From the NCBI GenBank assembly GCA_021845945.1, contig JAJZRD010000252.1, positions 1 through 5,261 on the forward strand: a DNA stretch of 5,261 bases. Direction: 5' to 3'. The stretch's first letter is position 1, and every line of letters starts with the position of its first letter. Position numbers and translations under genes: made by a program. The notes under the pieces are model-generated. The model saw only the letters and a list, made by a program, of their open reading frames with translations, did not search any database and had not been told where the DNA came from. The DNA is from Chloroflexota bacterium. Lineage in GTDB: Bacteria > Chloroflexota > UBA6077. This document shows positions 5,002-5,261 of the stretch, in pieces.

Positions 5002-5122
5002 GCCACTGCCACTCCCCTCTCCCCCTGGGAGAGGGTCAGGGTGAGGGCTTAGCCGGCAGCGTCGAATCAGCCCTCACCCGCCCTTCGGGCGGCCTCTCCC
5101 AGGGGGAGAGGCGGTGCGTGGC
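5002..5122. repeat. compound intergenic inverted repeat (CCTCTCCC/GGGAGAGG type)
   Basis: Core arms CCTCTCCCCCTGGGAGAGG (5016-5034) and its exact 19-base reverse complement (5093-5111) enclose a second perfect 10-base pair, GGGTGAGGGC (5039-5048) with GCCCTCACCC (5070-5079), and a small hairpin CCGCCC-TTC-GGGCGG (5078-5092). GCCAC (5002-5006) and GTGGC (5118-5122) extend the dyad outward. Each 19-base arm is also a hairpin by itself (8-bp stem, 3-base loop), so the element can fold as one long stem or as separate hairpins. Short repeats built from CCTCTCCC and CCCTCACCC are common between genes in many bacterial genomes, and this is most likely a copy of such a family, possibly a non-autonomous mobile (MITE-like) element. 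No target-site duplication is evident. Confidence 0.75.
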
Positions 5123-5261
5123 CGCCCTGTCCCCAACACAGGTACGGGGCACCCACATGGGGCATTCCTTACAAGTTAAGGTCTGCACAGAGTTGTCAAT
5201 AGGCGGGCGGATGAGCAATCCTTATGTATGAGCAAACGCAGACATACCGACTCACACCGTC
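5123..5261. other. AT-richer right edge, no confirmed gene
   Basis: From about 5160 the composition falls to near 50% GC by eye, unlike the rest. It contains CCTTA-CAAGT-TAAGG (5167-5181), a short dyad, and GGGGCA twice (5146-5151, 5159-5164). TTGTCA at 5193-5198 resembles a -35 box, but no -10 lies at the right spacing. This could be the edge of an acquired segment or insertion sequence, or simply a promoter region for a gene to the right. Confidence 0.4.
5228..5261 (+). CDS. possible 5' end of a gene running off the window
   Basis: An ATG at 5228 opens a frame reading MSKRRHTDSHR to the last base with no stop. The basic start is reminiscent of some transposase or small DNA-binding protein N-termini, but eleven codons cannot assign a family. 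No good Shine-Dalgarno lies at the usual distance (GGCGGGCGG ends about 17 bases upstream). Recorded as a possibility because the frame is open and the local composition changes here. Confidence 0.2.
   Translation, partial: MSKRRHTDSHR

Noticed and set aside
3843..5012. Alternative 389-codon minus-strand frame over the AI-2E gene
   Set aside because: Wrong frame, Pro/Gly/Arg-rich, no transmembrane pattern, and it runs into the intergenic repeat.
5002..5122. CRISPR array suggested by recurring CCTCTCCC/GGGAGAGG units
   Set aside because: The units are inverted and nested, not direct repeats with regular spacers. It is a compound palindrome.

Overview
The window comes from a GC-rich bacterium. 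By eye, most of it is well above 60% GC, and only the last ~100 bases are clearly AT-richer. It has a prolipoprotein diacylglyceryl transferase and a secreted L,D-transpeptidase, so it is a bacterium with peptidoglycan and lipoproteins. The composition, the style of the Lgt and YkuD proteins and the dispersed-looking palindromic repeats would fit Chloroflexota (Thermomicrobia-like) or a similar high-GC lineage. That placement is an impression, since no marker gene is present.

Layout: (1) 1-1013, plus strand: the 3' part of a TauE/SafE (TSUP) anion exporter gene, translationally coupled (TGATG) to a small DUF1634 membrane protein. The two families are frequent neighbours. (2) 1000-1893, minus strand: a sugar-phosphate isomerase/epimerase-like TIM-barrel protein, whose 3' end overlaps DUF1634 tail-to-tail by 14 bp. 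(3) 1894-2219: a divergent intergenic region with a good sigma-70-type promoter pointing at lgt. (4) 2220-3080, plus: lgt, prolipoprotein diacylglyceryl transferase. (5) 3081-3304: an intergenic region unusually rich in inverted repeats: a 14-bp-arm hairpin after lgt, a 16-bp perfect palindrome, and a two-stem structure before the next gene. (6) 3305-3787, plus: a minimal secreted YkuD L,D-transpeptidase. (7) 3788-3865: a short convergent spacer with a long imperfect hairpin. (8) 3866-4951, minus: an AI-2E/PerM-family membrane transporter with its own candidate promoter. (9) 4952-5261: a ~120-bp compound inverted repeat of the CCTCTCCC/GGGAGAGG type, followed by an AT-richer segment and a possible gene start running off the window.

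The gene set is mostly envelope-related: anion export, lipoprotein maturation, peptidoglycan crosslinking and a membrane exporter. It does not form one operon, because there are several strand switches and separate promoters or leaders. I see no CRISPR array, rRNA, tRNA, toxin-antitoxin pair, defence island or biosynthetic cluster, and I do not think this window holds a new multi-gene system. The points most worth a second look are the non-coding structures around the L,D-transpeptidase, the compound repeat near the right end, the composition change at the right edge, and the replacement of several normally conserved catalytic-region residues in Lgt.
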